A DNA stretch of 64,000 bases, from assembly GCA_965224595.1 (NCBI GenBank), contig OZ245057.1:744001-808000 (forward strand), written 5' to 3'. The stretch's first letter is position 1, and every line of letters starts with the position of its first letter. Below, piece by piece: positions 43,730-53,189 of the stretch. Made by a program: the position numbers and the translations under genes. This DNA is from Aliivibrio_A sp016764915. GTDB lineage: Bacteria > Pseudomonadota > Gammaproteobacteria > Enterobacterales > Vibrionaceae. Under the pieces are notes generated by a model. It was not told the origin of the DNA and did not search any database. It was given only the letters and a program-made list of their open reading frames with translations.

Positions 43730-44629
43730 ATGCCTTCATTCTCTTTTTCACTAATCCCAGTTGGGGTTAGATTTATGCTTCTCTCTGCCTTTGGATTCGC
43801 GCTAATGTCTGCTTGCGTGAAATACATCAGCAATTACGGCATTCCAGTATTTGAGATTATTGCCGCAAGAGCGTTAGTTTCTCTGATCATTAGTTATGTA
43901 GATGTAAAGCGAAAAGGTATTTCGATATGGGGACAAAATAAACCACTACTTTTTGTTCGAGGGGCTGTTGGCACTGCTGCACTAATGTGTGTTTATTATG
44001 CGGTAACGACACTGCCTTTGGCTGAAGCGACCATTTTACAATACGTTCATCCAATATTTACGGCTTTACTCGGTGTGCTGTTTCTCAAAGAGCGCATCCA
44101 GCAATCAACCATGATATGCATCGCTTTTTGTCTAGCGGGTCTGTTTGTTATGGTTCAGCCTAATATGAGTAGCGAGACCGCGAATGAGTTGCCACTGTTT
44201 AGTATTATCATTGCGCTATGCGGCGCTTTTGGTAGCTCAATCGCCTACGTTATTGTGAGAAAACTGAGCCAAACTGAAGACAGTTCTGTCATCATTTTCT
44301 ACTTTCCTTTAGTGGCTTTACCTATCTCGACTCTGCTTATCTGGAATAATTTTGTATGGCCGAGTTTATTTCTAACTTTCTTGTTGGTGTTGGTCGGTAT
44401 TTTCACGCAAATTGGTCAGTATGGTCTAACCAAAGCGATGCAAACCCAAGCGGCGGGTAAAGCGTCTGCTTATTCGTATGTACAGATCGTTTTGTCAGCT
44501 CTGCTGGGTGTTTGGGTATTTAACGAAATGCCTTCTGTTTGGACCTATTTAGGCGGCGGATTGATTGTTACGGGTGCCCTAATCAATGTGTTTGGCAAAC
44601 AGCTTTTAGCACCATTTCAGGCTAGATAA
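43730..44629 (+). CDS. EamA/DMT-family membrane transporter
   Basis: 299 residues with ten hydrophobic helices in two five-helix repeats (VGVRFMLLSAFGFALMSACVKYIS; LAGLFVMVQP; FSIIIALCGAFGSSIAYVIVRKLSQ). The EamA repeats carry the usual LPLAEATILQYVHPIFTALLGVLFLKERI and TQAAGKASAYSYVQIVLSALLGVWVFNEMPSVWTYLGGGLIV motifs (in part). Exports small metabolites; substrate unknown. Stands alone. Confidence 0.87.
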   Translation: MPSFSFSLIPVGVRFMLLSAFGFALMSACVKYISNYGIPVFEIIAARALVSLIISYVDVKRKGISIWGQNKPLLFVRGAVGTAALMCVYYAVTTLPLAEATILQYVHPIFTALLGVLFLKERIQQSTMICIAFCLAGLFVMVQPNMSSETANELPLFSIIIALCGAFGSSIAYVIVRKLSQTEDSSVIIFYFPLVALPISTLLIWNNFVWPSLFLTFLLVLVGIFTQIGQYGLTKAMQTQAAGKASAYSYVQIVLSALLGVWVFNEMPSVWTYLGGGLIVTGALINVFGKQLLAPFQAR

Positions 44630-44720
44630 AAAAGGGTATAGTGGGTAAAGATGACTCATTAAGGAAAATAGCGTTATCGATTCGTGTCTTAATGCCGCTT
44701 GGCTTCGGGCTTGTTTAACA

Positions 44721-44740
44721 TCATCATATATATATGATGA
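44721..44740. repeat. Perfect 20-bp palindrome in an otherwise empty 284-base gap
   Basis: TCATCATATATATATGATGA is its own reverse complement. It lies in the gap 44630-44913 between the EamA and MarC genes, about 90 bases after EamA. The rest of the gap shows no gene. It may be an operator or a cruciform-forming site. Confidence 0.45.
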
Positions 44741-44913
44741 AATTCGATATTCAACAATTACGGCCAGAAGCGCGATAATCGAATCTGAACGCGAAAACCA
44801 ATTGGTATTGGTAATACTGTTCAATCTCATAAACACATAAAGGGGGACTTAGAGTTATGGACATAGCTTGGCCCTGTAAGTTCGGATAAGCCCTGCGATG
44901 TCAAAAGACTAAA

Positions 44914-45555
44914 TTACATAAACATAACTTTATACGCTTGCTCAATTCCCTCAATCAACATTTGCATTCCGATGACAGCAAGAATTAGGCCCATCATTCT
45001 CGTGATTACGTTCAATGCACTAGGCCCAACCGCCTTAACAAATCGTTCGCCAAAGACAAAAAGAACATAAGTTAATATACACAGTAATCCAAACGAAATA
45101 ATAGTAATTGAGGTTTCAAGAATACTGCCAGTAGTGGCAAAGTTCATTGCAGTGGCAATGGTACCAGGCCCCGCTAAAATAGGCATAGCTAGTGGGGAAA
45201 TAGCAATCCCTAATGTGGCTTCTTTCTGAGCATCTGAATTTACTTTTTCTTTTGCTTTGTTATGTGTTGAATCCCCTTGTAGCATATGAAATCCGATCAA
45301 AAAAACCAAGATACCCCCTGTAATACGCAGCGAATAAAGTGTTATACCAAATAGGTCAAAAATAACCTTTCCAGATAGCGCAAACACTGAAACGATGATA
45401 AATGCGACGAAAACAGAACGTAAAGCAATAGATTTAACGGTTTCTCTATCATTTCCGTTAGTCAGCCCCAAGAATATAGGCGTATTTGCTATTGGATTCA
45501 TAATGGCAAAAAAGCCCATAAAAACAGTAATGGTGTGAATAATAAGTTCTTTCAT
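44914..45555 (-). CDS. MarC/YhgN-family membrane protein
   Basis: 213 residues from ATG 45555 (the frame extends upstream but the family start MKELIIHTITVFMGFFAIMNPIANTPIFLGLT fits here). Six hydrophobic helices; MarC signatures MNPIANTPIFL and ISPLAMPILAGPGTIATAM. Function unclear; older claims of drug resistance were not upheld. Stands alone. Confidence 0.9.
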   Translation of the reverse strand: MKELIIHTITVFMGFFAIMNPIANTPIFLGLTNGNDRETVKSIALRSVFVAFIIVSVFALSGKVIFDLFGITLYSLRITGGILVFLIGFHMLQGDSTHNKAKEKVNSDAQKEATLGIAISPLAMPILAGPGTIATAMNFATTGSILETSITIISFGLLCILTYVLFVFGERFVKAVGPSALNVITRMMGLILAVIGMQMLIEGIEQAYKVMFM

Positions 45556-45803
45556 ACAATCCTTGTTGGTGAGCAAAATGGAGTATGGCCATACCATAGA
45601 ATATTTTGAATAGATATGTAACCAAATCGTTCGAATTAACTGGACTTTCATCGTGATAAACTATAAAGATCACCTAATTAAAGTTCATTATTCTAAACAG
45701 TGGAAAAAAAGTTGGTAGGGGCTCTTCAAGTTAATTGACAATTTATCAAGAAGTCACAGTATTAAAACTGTGAATGCATATGGTGTAATGGGGTATTCTA
45801 AAT

Positions 45804-46151
45804 TTAGGTAGGCTTAAACGTATTCACATCATTGTCACTGGTTGCGGTGAGATCACCCGCTGGATTGATCAGATGCGGTAAGATCTTTGCGATGTTTAAC
45901 TCGATATCTTTATCTTCTACTGGGTTAATGACTTTATTATACCAACCCAATAAACCAAGCACTGCGTAACCTATGGCATCATCTTCGTCACGATGTTCAA
46001 TGATGATTTGTAGCAGCCGTAAAATGGCTTTGTCGTTTGATTCAGCCTGCTTACGCGTTGTATGGAAGATATTGGATGCTTCAACCACTAGCCCTTCATA
46101 TTCAGTTTCGATTGCGACTTTAAATGAGCCTCCATCAACGGAAATTCTCAT
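45804..46151 (-). CDS. Conserved-looking hypothetical protein
   Basis: 115 residues from ATG 46151: begins MRISVDGGSFKVAIETEYEGLVVEAS and continues as a helical, acidic sequence (LLQIIIEHRDEDDAIGYAVLGLLGWYNKVINPVEDKD). No signal peptide or known motif. I do not recognise it. A coding start further upstream (46208) would add an unlikely leader. Faces the same way as the lipoprotein gene at 46237. Confidence 0.55.
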   Translation of the reverse strand: MRISVDGGSFKVAIETEYEGLVVEASNIFHTTRKQAESNDKAILRLLQIIIEHRDEDDAIGYAVLGLLGWYNKVINPVEDKDIELNIAKILPHLINPAGDLTATSDNDVNTFKPT

Positions 46152-46236
46152 GATGTTTTGCCTGACGATTAGTAAATTTGAAGGAAATGATAACGAACAA
46201 AGTGTCATCTGTCGTTAGATGTTGAGAAAATATCAT

Positions 46237-46443
46237 TTAGTCACTGTTATTGGCATCATCGATGACTGTTTTTGCGCTTTCGCTGATTGATTTTGCGGCA
46301 TCACGACTGGCATGTCCGATGGAGGTTGTAATATCTCTGGTGCCATGACCAATGACCCTTCCTGTCTCTTTTAGCTCTGCACACGCAGAGACTAAGAAAA
46401 TACCAATCACGCAGAGCAGCGCTTGAGCTAACTTTATCTTCAT
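46237..46443 (-). CDS. Small lipoprotein
   Basis: 68 residues. Lipoprotein signal peptide with lipobox LVSAC, then a short amphipathic Ala/Ser/Asp-rich tail (GTRDITTSIGHASRDAAKSISESAKTVIDDA). Resembles small entericidin-like or cell-envelope lipoproteins, but no specific match is claimed. Probably anchored to the outer membrane (no Asp at +2 after Cys, which has Ala-Glu). Confidence 0.7.
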   Translation of the reverse strand: MKIKLAQALLCVIGIFLVSACAELKETGRVIGHGTRDITTSIGHASRDAAKSISESAKTVIDDANNSD

Positions 46444-46725
46444 TTATTAATCCATTAATGTTTCATTATTCGCAGAAAAGCACTCTGTATTCAGTATATT
46501 GAGAGCAGGACGTAAGCTCAAATATTTGCTCTGGTTTTGCGTAGGTGGTCTAGTTCTTTAATCCGGTTTTTACCACTCTTGCTAACCTGAGGGATTTATT
46601 ACTTTGAACTTCCTATTGAGTGACTGAGGGCAATTTTAATCTCATTGACCTCATGAATTATCTATCTTCTTCTGAAGCTTAGCCCTTGTATATCAGGGGC
46701 CTAATGAAGTGGCTATTTCCCATTG

Positions 46726-48624
46726 TTATATAATAAACTTATTCACTTCCTGTTCTATTGCATTACCAATGTCTGATAGTTCAGTGCTGGTGGCTACCAC
46801 ATCGTTACTTGATTCAAAATTTGCCTCAGTAGCATCGGAAATATTAACGACATTTCTCGATATTTCTTCGGATACATTCGTTTGTTCTTCCGATGCCGTA
46901 GCTATTTGCAAGTTCATGTCAGATATTCGTGCAATGGCTTCGGATATTTTAGTGAGTGACTGTCCGGCTTCACCCGCTTTTTGAACACTAACAATACTGG
47001 TTTCTTTACTTTTACGCATACTTTCAACTGCTCGTTGCGCGCCTTCTTGTAGGCTCGTAATTTTCGAGTTTATTTCTTCGGTACTTAATTGGGTTTTACC
47101 AGCAAGGTTTCTCACTTCATCTGCCACAACAGCAAAGCCTCTTCCTTGCTCGCCTGCTCTTGCTGCTTCAATCGCTGCGTTAAGAGCTAACAGATTCGTC
47201 TGCTCAGCAATTCCTTTGATTACCTCAAGCACTGTGCTTATTTGTGCGACTTCATGATCTAATTCACTAATGACAACTTCAGCCGTATCCAGATTATGTG
47301 CCAATCCCTCGATTGACTTAATGGCCTCTTCGACTACTTGGTTTGTCACTTCGCCTTCTTGGTCTGCAATTCTGGCCGCTTCAGCTGCCCCCTGAGCATT
47401 AAAAGCAATCTCGCTTGATGCTGAGCTCATTTCCGCAACTGCCGTGGCAACCTGCTCAGTCTCACGACGTTGCTTGTTCATTTCAGTTTGGCTATTGACC
47501 GAAATTTCGTTCATTTGATTAGCAATAGTATTCATTCGATTAGAATTGGCTTTTAAATCAATCATCATGTTATGAATATTGGTTACAAAAGTATTGAAGC
47601 TTTCCGCAAGCTGCCCAATTTCATCTTTACTTGTAATGCTCAGTCTATGCGTTAGGTCACCATCACCTTGAGCCATATCTTTCATGGCTATTTGAAGTCT
47701 GCGTAATGGTTCAGTGAGTTTGTTAAGCAATAGACTGATAACGATTAATGAGATCAAAATTGCGATAGGGGTAAAGATGAATGATAAGTTCCGAATTTCG
47801 CTCATTGCTACATAGGCTTTGTTTTTGTCTATCTCAACTGCAAGTGACCAATCTACACTTGGAACACCACTAATTGGGAAAAAACCAACCAGAACATCTT
47901 GCCCCCCACGGGTTGCTTCAGTTAGTTCAGGTTTTATTGCTAGATTTCCTCCTGAATATATTTGACTTATTTGCTTGCCGTTTAATGAAGAGTCGTTGTG
48001 AACCAAAACTTTTCCGTCTTTTGATACGATATATGCGTGGCCAATCCCGTCAAAGTTGATATCAGAAAGAGCATCAACAACATAGTTAAGTGATAGGTCC
48101 CCAGCAGCAACTCCTCTAAAAACGCCATTATGTCTAATGGGGGTCGAGGTGGATATTAAAATTTCTTTGGTCCCTACATCCACATAGGGTTCAGTAAAAG
48201 ATGATGACATTGCAGATTTTGTATCCTTGTACCAAGTTTGAACTCTGGGATCGTAATCTGCAGGTAGAAATTCATCCGGATCGTTTGTGACCATCACACC
48301 TTGCTCACTGCCTAGATAAACAGATGCGTATCCACCAGCTTTATGTATCAATTTAAGACCATCAATGTTCATCCCTTCAGATATCTTATCTGTATACTCA
48401 GCAACAGCTTCAATCGAAGCAAGCTTGCCGTTTAGCCAACCGGCAATATTATTTGATGATGTTCTGGATTGCTCTTTTAAATTAGATTGTAAGCTGGAAG
48501 TTGTCTGCTTTTTAACTACGTTATAATTTATGATGGAAAGTGTCGTGAGTGCGATAGTAATTATTGAGCATGTGGATATTGTAATTTTCTTTGAGAATCC
48601 GTAATTTTTCATATTTCTGCCCAT
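46726..48624 (-). CDS. Methyl-accepting chemotaxis protein with dCache sensor
   Basis: 632 residues. Membrane helix near residues 12-30, a periplasmic double-Cache (dCache_1-like) domain (residues ~45-275: YASVYLGSEQGVMVTNDPDEFLPADYDPRVQTWY, TEPYVDVGTKEILISTSTPI and AYIVSKDGKVLVHND), second helix (SFIFTPIAILISLIVISLLLN), HAMP, and a signalling hairpin with AEQTNLLALNAAIEAARAGEQGRGFAVVADEVRNLA. The ligand may be an amino acid or organic acid (inference from the sensor class). No C-terminal CheR pentapeptide. Start could also be ATG 48612. Confidence 0.93.
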   Translation of the reverse strand: MGRNMKNYGFSKKITISTCSIITIALTTLSIINYNVVKKQTTSSLQSNLKEQSRTSSNNIAGWLNGKLASIEAVAEYTDKISEGMNIDGLKLIHKAGGYASVYLGSEQGVMVTNDPDEFLPADYDPRVQTWYKDTKSAMSSSFTEPYVDVGTKEILISTSTPIRHNGVFRGVAAGDLSLNYVVDALSDINFDGIGHAYIVSKDGKVLVHNDSSLNGKQISQIYSGGNLAIKPELTEATRGGQDVLVGFFPISGVPSVDWSLAVEIDKNKAYVAMSEIRNLSFIFTPIAILISLIVISLLLNKLTEPLRRLQIAMKDMAQGDGDLTHRLSITSKDEIGQLAESFNTFVTNIHNMMIDLKANSNRMNTIANQMNEISVNSQTEMNKQRRETEQVATAVAEMSSASSEIAFNAQGAAEAARIADQEGEVTNQVVEEAIKSIEGLAHNLDTAEVVISELDHEVAQISTVLEVIKGIAEQTNLLALNAAIEAARAGEQGRGFAVVADEVRNLAGKTQLSTEEINSKITSLQEGAQRAVESMRKSKETSIVSVQKAGEAGQSLTKISEAIARISDMNLQIATASEEQTNVSEEISRNVVNISDATEANFESSNDVVATSTELSDIGNAIEQEVNKFII

Positions 48625-48960
48625 TTAAAGTAATACATAATGTGACCCTTCAATTGACTAGAGGTGATTTTTAGTGAACTAGCATCATACAGTCCAAAGA
48701 AATTGGTTAGCAATTTCAAGAGATCATATAGTTAATTGATGTGGAGTAAGAAAAGACTTAAATAGTGACTTAAGAGGACCTTCTCTATCAATTAAAGCTT
48801 ACTCTTATCGTATGGCGTTTTATATAATTGTGGGATAAATAAGAAATAGTTAGGTAAGTTAATGTGAGCTACTTAACTGCTTTGTGTAATAGGTTGCAAC
48901 CGTTAGCCTGTAAAATCCCTTCAATAGTTCAAGCGGGATGCATTTATCGAATTAACTCCA

Positions 48961-49564
48961 ATTGTTATTAGCTGAGCAATGTCACACCCAAACGGTATAC
49001 CTAAAAATTGATGGCATCTTTTGCATCGTCGAACGAACGAATCAATAATAGTGGCAAAATCTTTGTTTCCACCCTCATTATCAATCGCTGCAAATATCGG
49101 TTGGTCCGTTGAAGCATCACCCACCCATAAGGTAGGACACTACTGGTTATCGCTAATATTGGATTGGGTGTCTCTACGTTACTTAGTGCAATACTTAAAC
49201 GTAATGAATTATCAATAGGTACATCGACGACGGGCTTGTAGGGGGATATTTTTGCAGTGAGTCGGTCAATGGTATAGGCCACTAACTCTTCAATTTGTTC
49301 TTTGTCTAACGTATCTTCTTCTGCTATAACCATTACCTTATCAATAACGACAGAATCATAAGTCATCAGTTTTTTATGTAGACGGTAAGGATCTCTTAAG
49401 CCGATTCTTGCCCACACTAGATCGACACTGCCTTTAGGGCCTGCCTGAAAATCTTCGTATGTGGTAAATTTCGTCGCATGGTTAAGTGGGCCATCTGCAC
49501 AGCCAAACAAAAACACAGATATTAATATGAGCACGCAAATTTTAACCGCTTTCAAACTCATCAT
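48961..49564 (-). pseudogene. DUF3313-like lipoprotein gene with two compensating frameshifts
   Basis: Begins as a normal lipoprotein: signal peptide with lipobox FLFGCAD, then FQAGPKGSVDLVWARIGLRDPYRLHKKLMTYDSVVIDKVMV, which resembles DUF3313. After VLPYGWV (near 49128) the true continuation GDASTDQPIFAAIDNEGGNKDFATIID is in another frame. The final stretch FDDAKDAINF returns to the first frame past a duplicated TTCG (TTCGTTCG near 49028). One base lost plus four gained nearly restores the frame. The apparent protein (187 residues) therefore has a scrambled segment of about 33 residues. Pseudogene or altered allele. Confidence 0.7.
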
Positions 49565-49668
49565 TTACAGTATATCAAACGATAAGTGAAAATAATCTAG
49601 AGTGTCGCCCCCTAAGAGTGATGGAATAAGTACAAACTAAAAAGGCGATATTTTTTGGCATTTTATCG

Positions 49669-50064
49669 TTAATTATACGTACGGCCATGATGCTTTAACC
49701 AGCCATGTTCGTGCTTATTTCGTGGGTCGAGGTGTGTCCAATGAATTACGCCACCTTTATTGTTCCACTCATACTCACCATAGAACTCAACGGAATCACC
49801 TATTTTTAAATTTGGGATACGTGGAGCTAAATCAATATTGTGGGCAATTAGAATGGTTTGACGATTATCTAAGCGTAAAATAAATCGTTGATGGCGAGAG
49901 CCTTTATTGTCATCTGAAAGTACCCGAATTACGGTGCCTGAACCTTGGATCTGGAGATCACTCTGTCGATATTCATAAGCTTGCTGTAATGCATTATCAT
50001 TAGACCAAGCAAAAAAAGAGAATACACTGAGAAAAACGAAAAGAGTGGTTAATATGCGTTTCAT
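49669..50064 (-). CDS. DUF3465-family secreted protein
   Basis: 131 residues. Signal peptide (RILTTLFVFLSVFSFFAWS), then an OB-fold-like domain: GSGTVIRVLSDDNKGSRHQRFILRLDNRQTILIAHNIDLAPRIPNLKIGDSVEFYGEYEWNNKGGVIHWTHLDPRNKHEHGWLKH in parts. The HQRFIL, AHNIDLAPRIP and WTHxDP-x-x-x-H-x-x-GW signature marks DUF3465. Function unknown; members are often secreted by competent or Vibrio-group bacteria. Stands alone. Confidence 0.85.
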   Translation of the reverse strand: MKRILTTLFVFLSVFSFFAWSNDNALQQAYEYRQSDLQIQGSGTVIRVLSDDNKGSRHQRFILRLDNRQTILIAHNIDLAPRIPNLKIGDSVEFYGEYEWNNKGGVIHWTHLDPRNKHEHGWLKHHGRTYN

Positions 50065-50147
50065 TGTTATTCCTTCAATGAGTGGTTTATGAGCTTTTCA
50101 CTGTCTTTCCTCACAGTGAGATCCTACTTTTTTTGAAGATTCTGCCT

Positions 50148-51068
50148 TTAAAGTTGAATGTGTTCGGCAACAAAATCAATAAACGTGCGTATTCGAATAC
50201 TTTGATATTTTCCTGAATAGAATACCGCATAAATTGGAATATGTTCATCAAACCATTCTGATTGTAATACGGGTTCTAAAAAGCCGTGTTCAACATCATG
50301 TTTGGCAGTGAAGCGAGAAACGCAGACGATGCCGAGGTGGTTTTTTGCCATCTGTTTTAGTGTTTCACCGCTGTTACTGGTTGTGCTCAATAATTTTGGA
50401 TGATACTGCTCATCACTGTCCAGTTTAACAGGCCATCGATTGAGTTGTTCAAACTCTGAAAACCCTAGCTTGTGATGATGTGTTAAATCTTGAATGGTTA
50501 CTGGCCGACCAAAACGGTTTAAATATTCGGGGGAGGCATACAGCCCACGACATGTTGTGCCGAGCTTTCGAGCACGCATTGTTGAGTCAGGTAGTGCACC
50601 TATGCGAATGGCGACGTCAACACCACTTTCCAGTAACTCGGTTCTTTTTTCATTGCTAATTAAATTGATTCGAAGCTGTGGCTGGATATTTTTGAGTTCA
50701 GCAAGCAAAGGAATAATAGCATGAAGAGCAAAAGGAGTGGCGGCATCCACCGTAATATCCCCAGAAACTTCCGATTTAAGACGTTGAAAGTGAGGGGATA
50801 TTTTCTGGTGTTCTTCTAAAATGTTTCGAGCACTTTTCAGCAACCACCGTCCCTCATCAGTCAATGATACTTGCCTCGTCGTGCGATTGAAAAGAGTAGT
50901 GGCTAATTTATCCTCCAAGGCCTTAATGGTGCGACTAACCACTGGAGGTGTTAGATCTTTCACTTCTGCCGCGATACTAAAACTGCTGGATTCAGCAACG
51001 GCTACAAATACTTCTAACTCATTAAGTTTTAAATTAGTACTGTCCATTGTGATCTTTTTTGCTATCAA
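50148..51068 (-). CDS. LysR-family transcriptional regulator
   Basis: 306 residues (start at 51068 is GTG/ATT-like context; ATG 51047 'MDSTNLKLNEL' is likely). HTH NELEVFVAVAESSSFSIAAEVKDLTPPVVSRTIKALEDKL in parts, effector domain with GVDVAIRIGALPDSTMRARKLG and HLGIVCVSRFTAKHDV. Regulator of unknown target. Located beside a MarR gene, on the same strand, separated by about 70 bases. Confidence 0.9.
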   Translation of the reverse strand: MIAKKITMDSTNLKLNELEVFVAVAESSSFSIAAEVKDLTPPVVSRTIKALEDKLATTLFNRTTRQVSLTDEGRWLLKSARNILEEHQKISPHFQRLKSEVSGDITVDAATPFALHAIIPLLAELKNIQPQLRINLISNEKRTELLESGVDVAIRIGALPDSTMRARKLGTTCRGLYASPEYLNRFGRPVTIQDLTHHHKLGFSEFEQLNRWPVKLDSDEQYHPKLLSTTSNSGETLKQMAKNHLGIVCVSRFTAKHDVEHGFLEPVLQSEWFDEHIPIYAVFYSGKYQSIRIRTFIDFVAEHIQL

Positions 51069-51135
51069 AATATAATTAATGATAGCATTTTAAGCTAAAT
51101 GAAATTGTGTTAATGCACCGGTTACTTGGTATGAG

Positions 51136-51627
51136 TTATTGCTCGGCCAACAACACTTTTTTGAGTAATTCGGTCAGCTGCTTTTGCTCTTTCTGGTTAA
51201 GCACAGTTAACATATTGTTCATGTTGGCAACGTGTGCATTCACAGCAACATCAATGATCTCTATGCCCTTATCGGTTAAGGTCACTTTACAGCTTCTCCT
51301 GTCCTGCTCACTGGCAATTCTTTGAACAAAACCACGCTTTACTAATTGTTCAATACGGGTACTTACTGCGCCAGAAGAGAGCATAAGAGAGTGGTATAGC
51401 TCGGTTGGGGTAACGGCTTCATTGGTTCTACGCAGAGTGGCTAATATATCGAACTCAATAATACTTAGATCATGGGCTTTAAAGATCACTTCTAATGTAG
51501 ACGTCCAGATATTGCTTGTTTTACGTAACCGCGCCACAACACCCATCGTTGAACAGTCCAATTCTGGTCTCACTGCAGCCCATTGAGCTAAAAGTTTATC
51601 TACATTATCTTCGCTATTTAATGCCAT
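51136..51627 (-). CDS. MarR-family transcriptional repressor
   Basis: 163 residues. Winged HTH with FDILATLRRTNEAVTPTELYHSLMLSSGAVSTRIEQLVKRGFVQRIASEQDRRSCKVTLTDKG in pieces (residues 55-120). Divergent from the EamA gene at 51810; the 180-base gap contains repeated TATCTTTTNNAAAAGATA palindromes, so it likely controls both. The reader of the signal is not identifiable. Confidence 0.9.
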   Translation of the reverse strand: MALNSEDNVDKLLAQWAAVRPELDCSTMGVVARLRKTSNIWTSTLEVIFKAHDLSIIEFDILATLRRTNEAVTPTELYHSLMLSSGAVSTRIEQLVKRGFVQRIASEQDRRSCKVTLTDKGIEIIDVAVNAHVANMNNMLTVLNQKEQKQLTELLKKVLLAEQ

Positions 51628-51644
51628 CGGAATGTTCTCATAAA

Positions 51645-51774
51645 ATACTTTTCAAAAAGATACTTGATTAAAAGCTAACTATACAATGTTTTTTGAAAAG
51701 TATCATTTTAAAAAGATACTTGACTGAAAGTCACTTTGCCCTTAATCTTTGGGGACTATCTTTTCAAAAAGATA
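51645..51774. promoter_or_regulatory. Cluster of MarR-type palindromes between marR and the EamA gene
   Basis: Clear palindrome TATCTTTTCAAAAAGATA at 51757-51774 (8-bp perfect arms, 2-base spacer). Related copies: ATACTTTTCAAAAAGATA at 51645-51662 and a TTTTGAAAAGTATC / GATACTT arrangement at 51691-51719. Repeated A/T-rich palindromes of ~18 bp are typical MarR operators, arranged to repress both divergent promoters. Confidence 0.75.
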
Positions 51775-51809
51775 AATTGATCAGCTAATCATTAAGGGAA
51801 CAGGCAAAA

Positions 51810-52694
51810 ATGAATCGGATTCAACAGATTAAAACCATAGGTATGACAGCAATAGCGCCCATTGTTTGGGGCAGTACTTATATTGTGACAACGGAAGCGC
51901 TACCACCGGAAAGTCCACTGATAGCATCGACAATCCGCGCACTACCTGCTGGAATATTGCTGGTTCTCATTAGTAGAGCAAGCTTATCGGGTATGTGGTG
52001 GTTACGGATGGCAGTGCTGGGTTTTTTAAACATCGGACTCTTCTTCTATTGTCTGTTTTTTGCCGCCACATATCTTCCTGGAGGAATGGCATCAATGGTG
52101 ATGTCTATCCAGCCTATTGTGGTCATGATTATGAGCTGGTACCTGCTGAATTCTCGTTTTTCTTATCGGCAGTTATATGCCAGTTTATTCGGCATTTTTG
52201 GGATTGGATTGTTGGTGTTAAATAGCTCCGCGGAACTAAATGTAGAAGGGGTAATAATCGCCATTCTCGGAACATTGAGCATGGGCACAGGTGTGGTGCT
52301 AACTAAAAAATGGGGTCGTCCAGCGAACATGACAATGCTTGGGTTTACAGGTTGGCAATTGCTGTTTGGAGGTATTATCTTACTGCCAGTTTCACTCTGG
52401 ATAGAAGGCGTTCCAGCTCAACTTACTCCAACTAACTATCTAGGTTATGGATATTTAAGTATTATTGGCGCAATGTTGGGCTACTATTTATGGTTTCGTG
52501 GCATTGAAAAGCTCCCTCCGGTAACCGTCTCATTTCTCGGTTTTTTAAGCAGTGTCTCAGCGTGTGTACTTGGTTATTTTATTCTCAACCAAACCATGAC
52601 ATGGCCTCAACTTCTTGGTGCTATCTCTATTTTATTATCTATCGCGTTGGCGGCACCTCGCTTGTCAACACAAGCTAAACAACTCCAAATTTAA
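51810..52694 (+). CDS. EamA/DMT-family exporter under MarR control
   Basis: 294 residues, ten helices. VWGSTYIVTTEALPPESPLIASTIRALPAGILL and GMASMVMSIQPIVVMIMSWYLLNSRF are typical of RhaT/EamA (YedA-like) permeases; the second repeat ends LGFLSSVSACVLGYFILNQTMTWPQLLGAISILLSIALA in part. Exports small metabolites or drugs. Followed 21 bases later by the decayed flavin reductase. Confidence 0.88.
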   Translation: MNRIQQIKTIGMTAIAPIVWGSTYIVTTEALPPESPLIASTIRALPAGILLVLISRASLSGMWWLRMAVLGFLNIGLFFYCLFFAATYLPGGMASMVMSIQPIVVMIMSWYLLNSRFSYRQLYASLFGIFGIGLLVLNSSAELNVEGVIIAILGTLSMGTGVVLTKKWGRPANMTMLGFTGWQLLFGGIILLPVSLWIEGVPAQLTPTNYLGYGYLSIIGAMLGYYLWFRGIEKLPPVTVSFLGFLSSVSACVLGYFILNQTMTWPQLLGAISILLSIALAAPRLSTQAKQLQI

Positions 52695-52715
52695 CCAATT
52701 AAAAAGGAATTTATT

Positions 52716-53045
52716 ATGAATATTCCTGTCGTTTCTGGAAGTCAAAGAGCAAACTCTCAAAGCTTAAATGTAGCAAATTATGTACAAACACTAGCCAATC
52801 CTTATTTTAACAAGGTAGACGTACTCGATCTGCACCAACTGGCTCTTCCTATGTGGAACGAGGAGTATGGCAACACCCGCATTGTTGGTTAGTGTCTCTT
52901 CGAGTATTAACGGTGTTTACTCAATTAGCCTATGCAGGATCGCAGTGAATATACGATGCAATTGCTAGCTTCGTATGCCAGTGCTCTTGCACCTGTGCAT
53001 CGCGATATGGTTAATACTGGCAAACCCTTTCGTTACGGAATGTAA
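52716..53045 (+). pseudogene. Decayed NADPH-dependent FMN reductase (flavodoxin-fold)
   Basis: Starts with good site (AAGGA) and the FMN-loop VSGSQRANSQSLNVANYVQTLAN, then stops at 52890-52892 after MWNEEYGNTRIVG. In another frame comes a middle piece LVSVSSSINGVYSIS, and in a third frame a C-terminal piece QDRSEYTMQLLASYASALAPVHRDMVNTGKPF to a stop at 53043-53045. Intact family members are about 185-195 residues; about 80 are missing between the pieces. At least two internal deletions. It was probably the MarR-controlled enzyme next to the exporter. Confidence 0.85.
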
Positions 53046-53189
53046 TCACAATACAGAGACGCCACTGATAAAACAGCTGGCGATTATGATCATTTTTGCT
53101 ACGAACATAATATCAATCATCGCATTTAAGATAGTTAAAAGCAGCGTTACTATTTCCAGCGTAAATTAACCCACAATAAAGGAAATAGA

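Noticed and set aside
52975..53169. 64-residue frame after the decayed reductase
   Set aside because: It is an alternative frame of the reductase C-terminal piece; no ribosome site or recognisable product.
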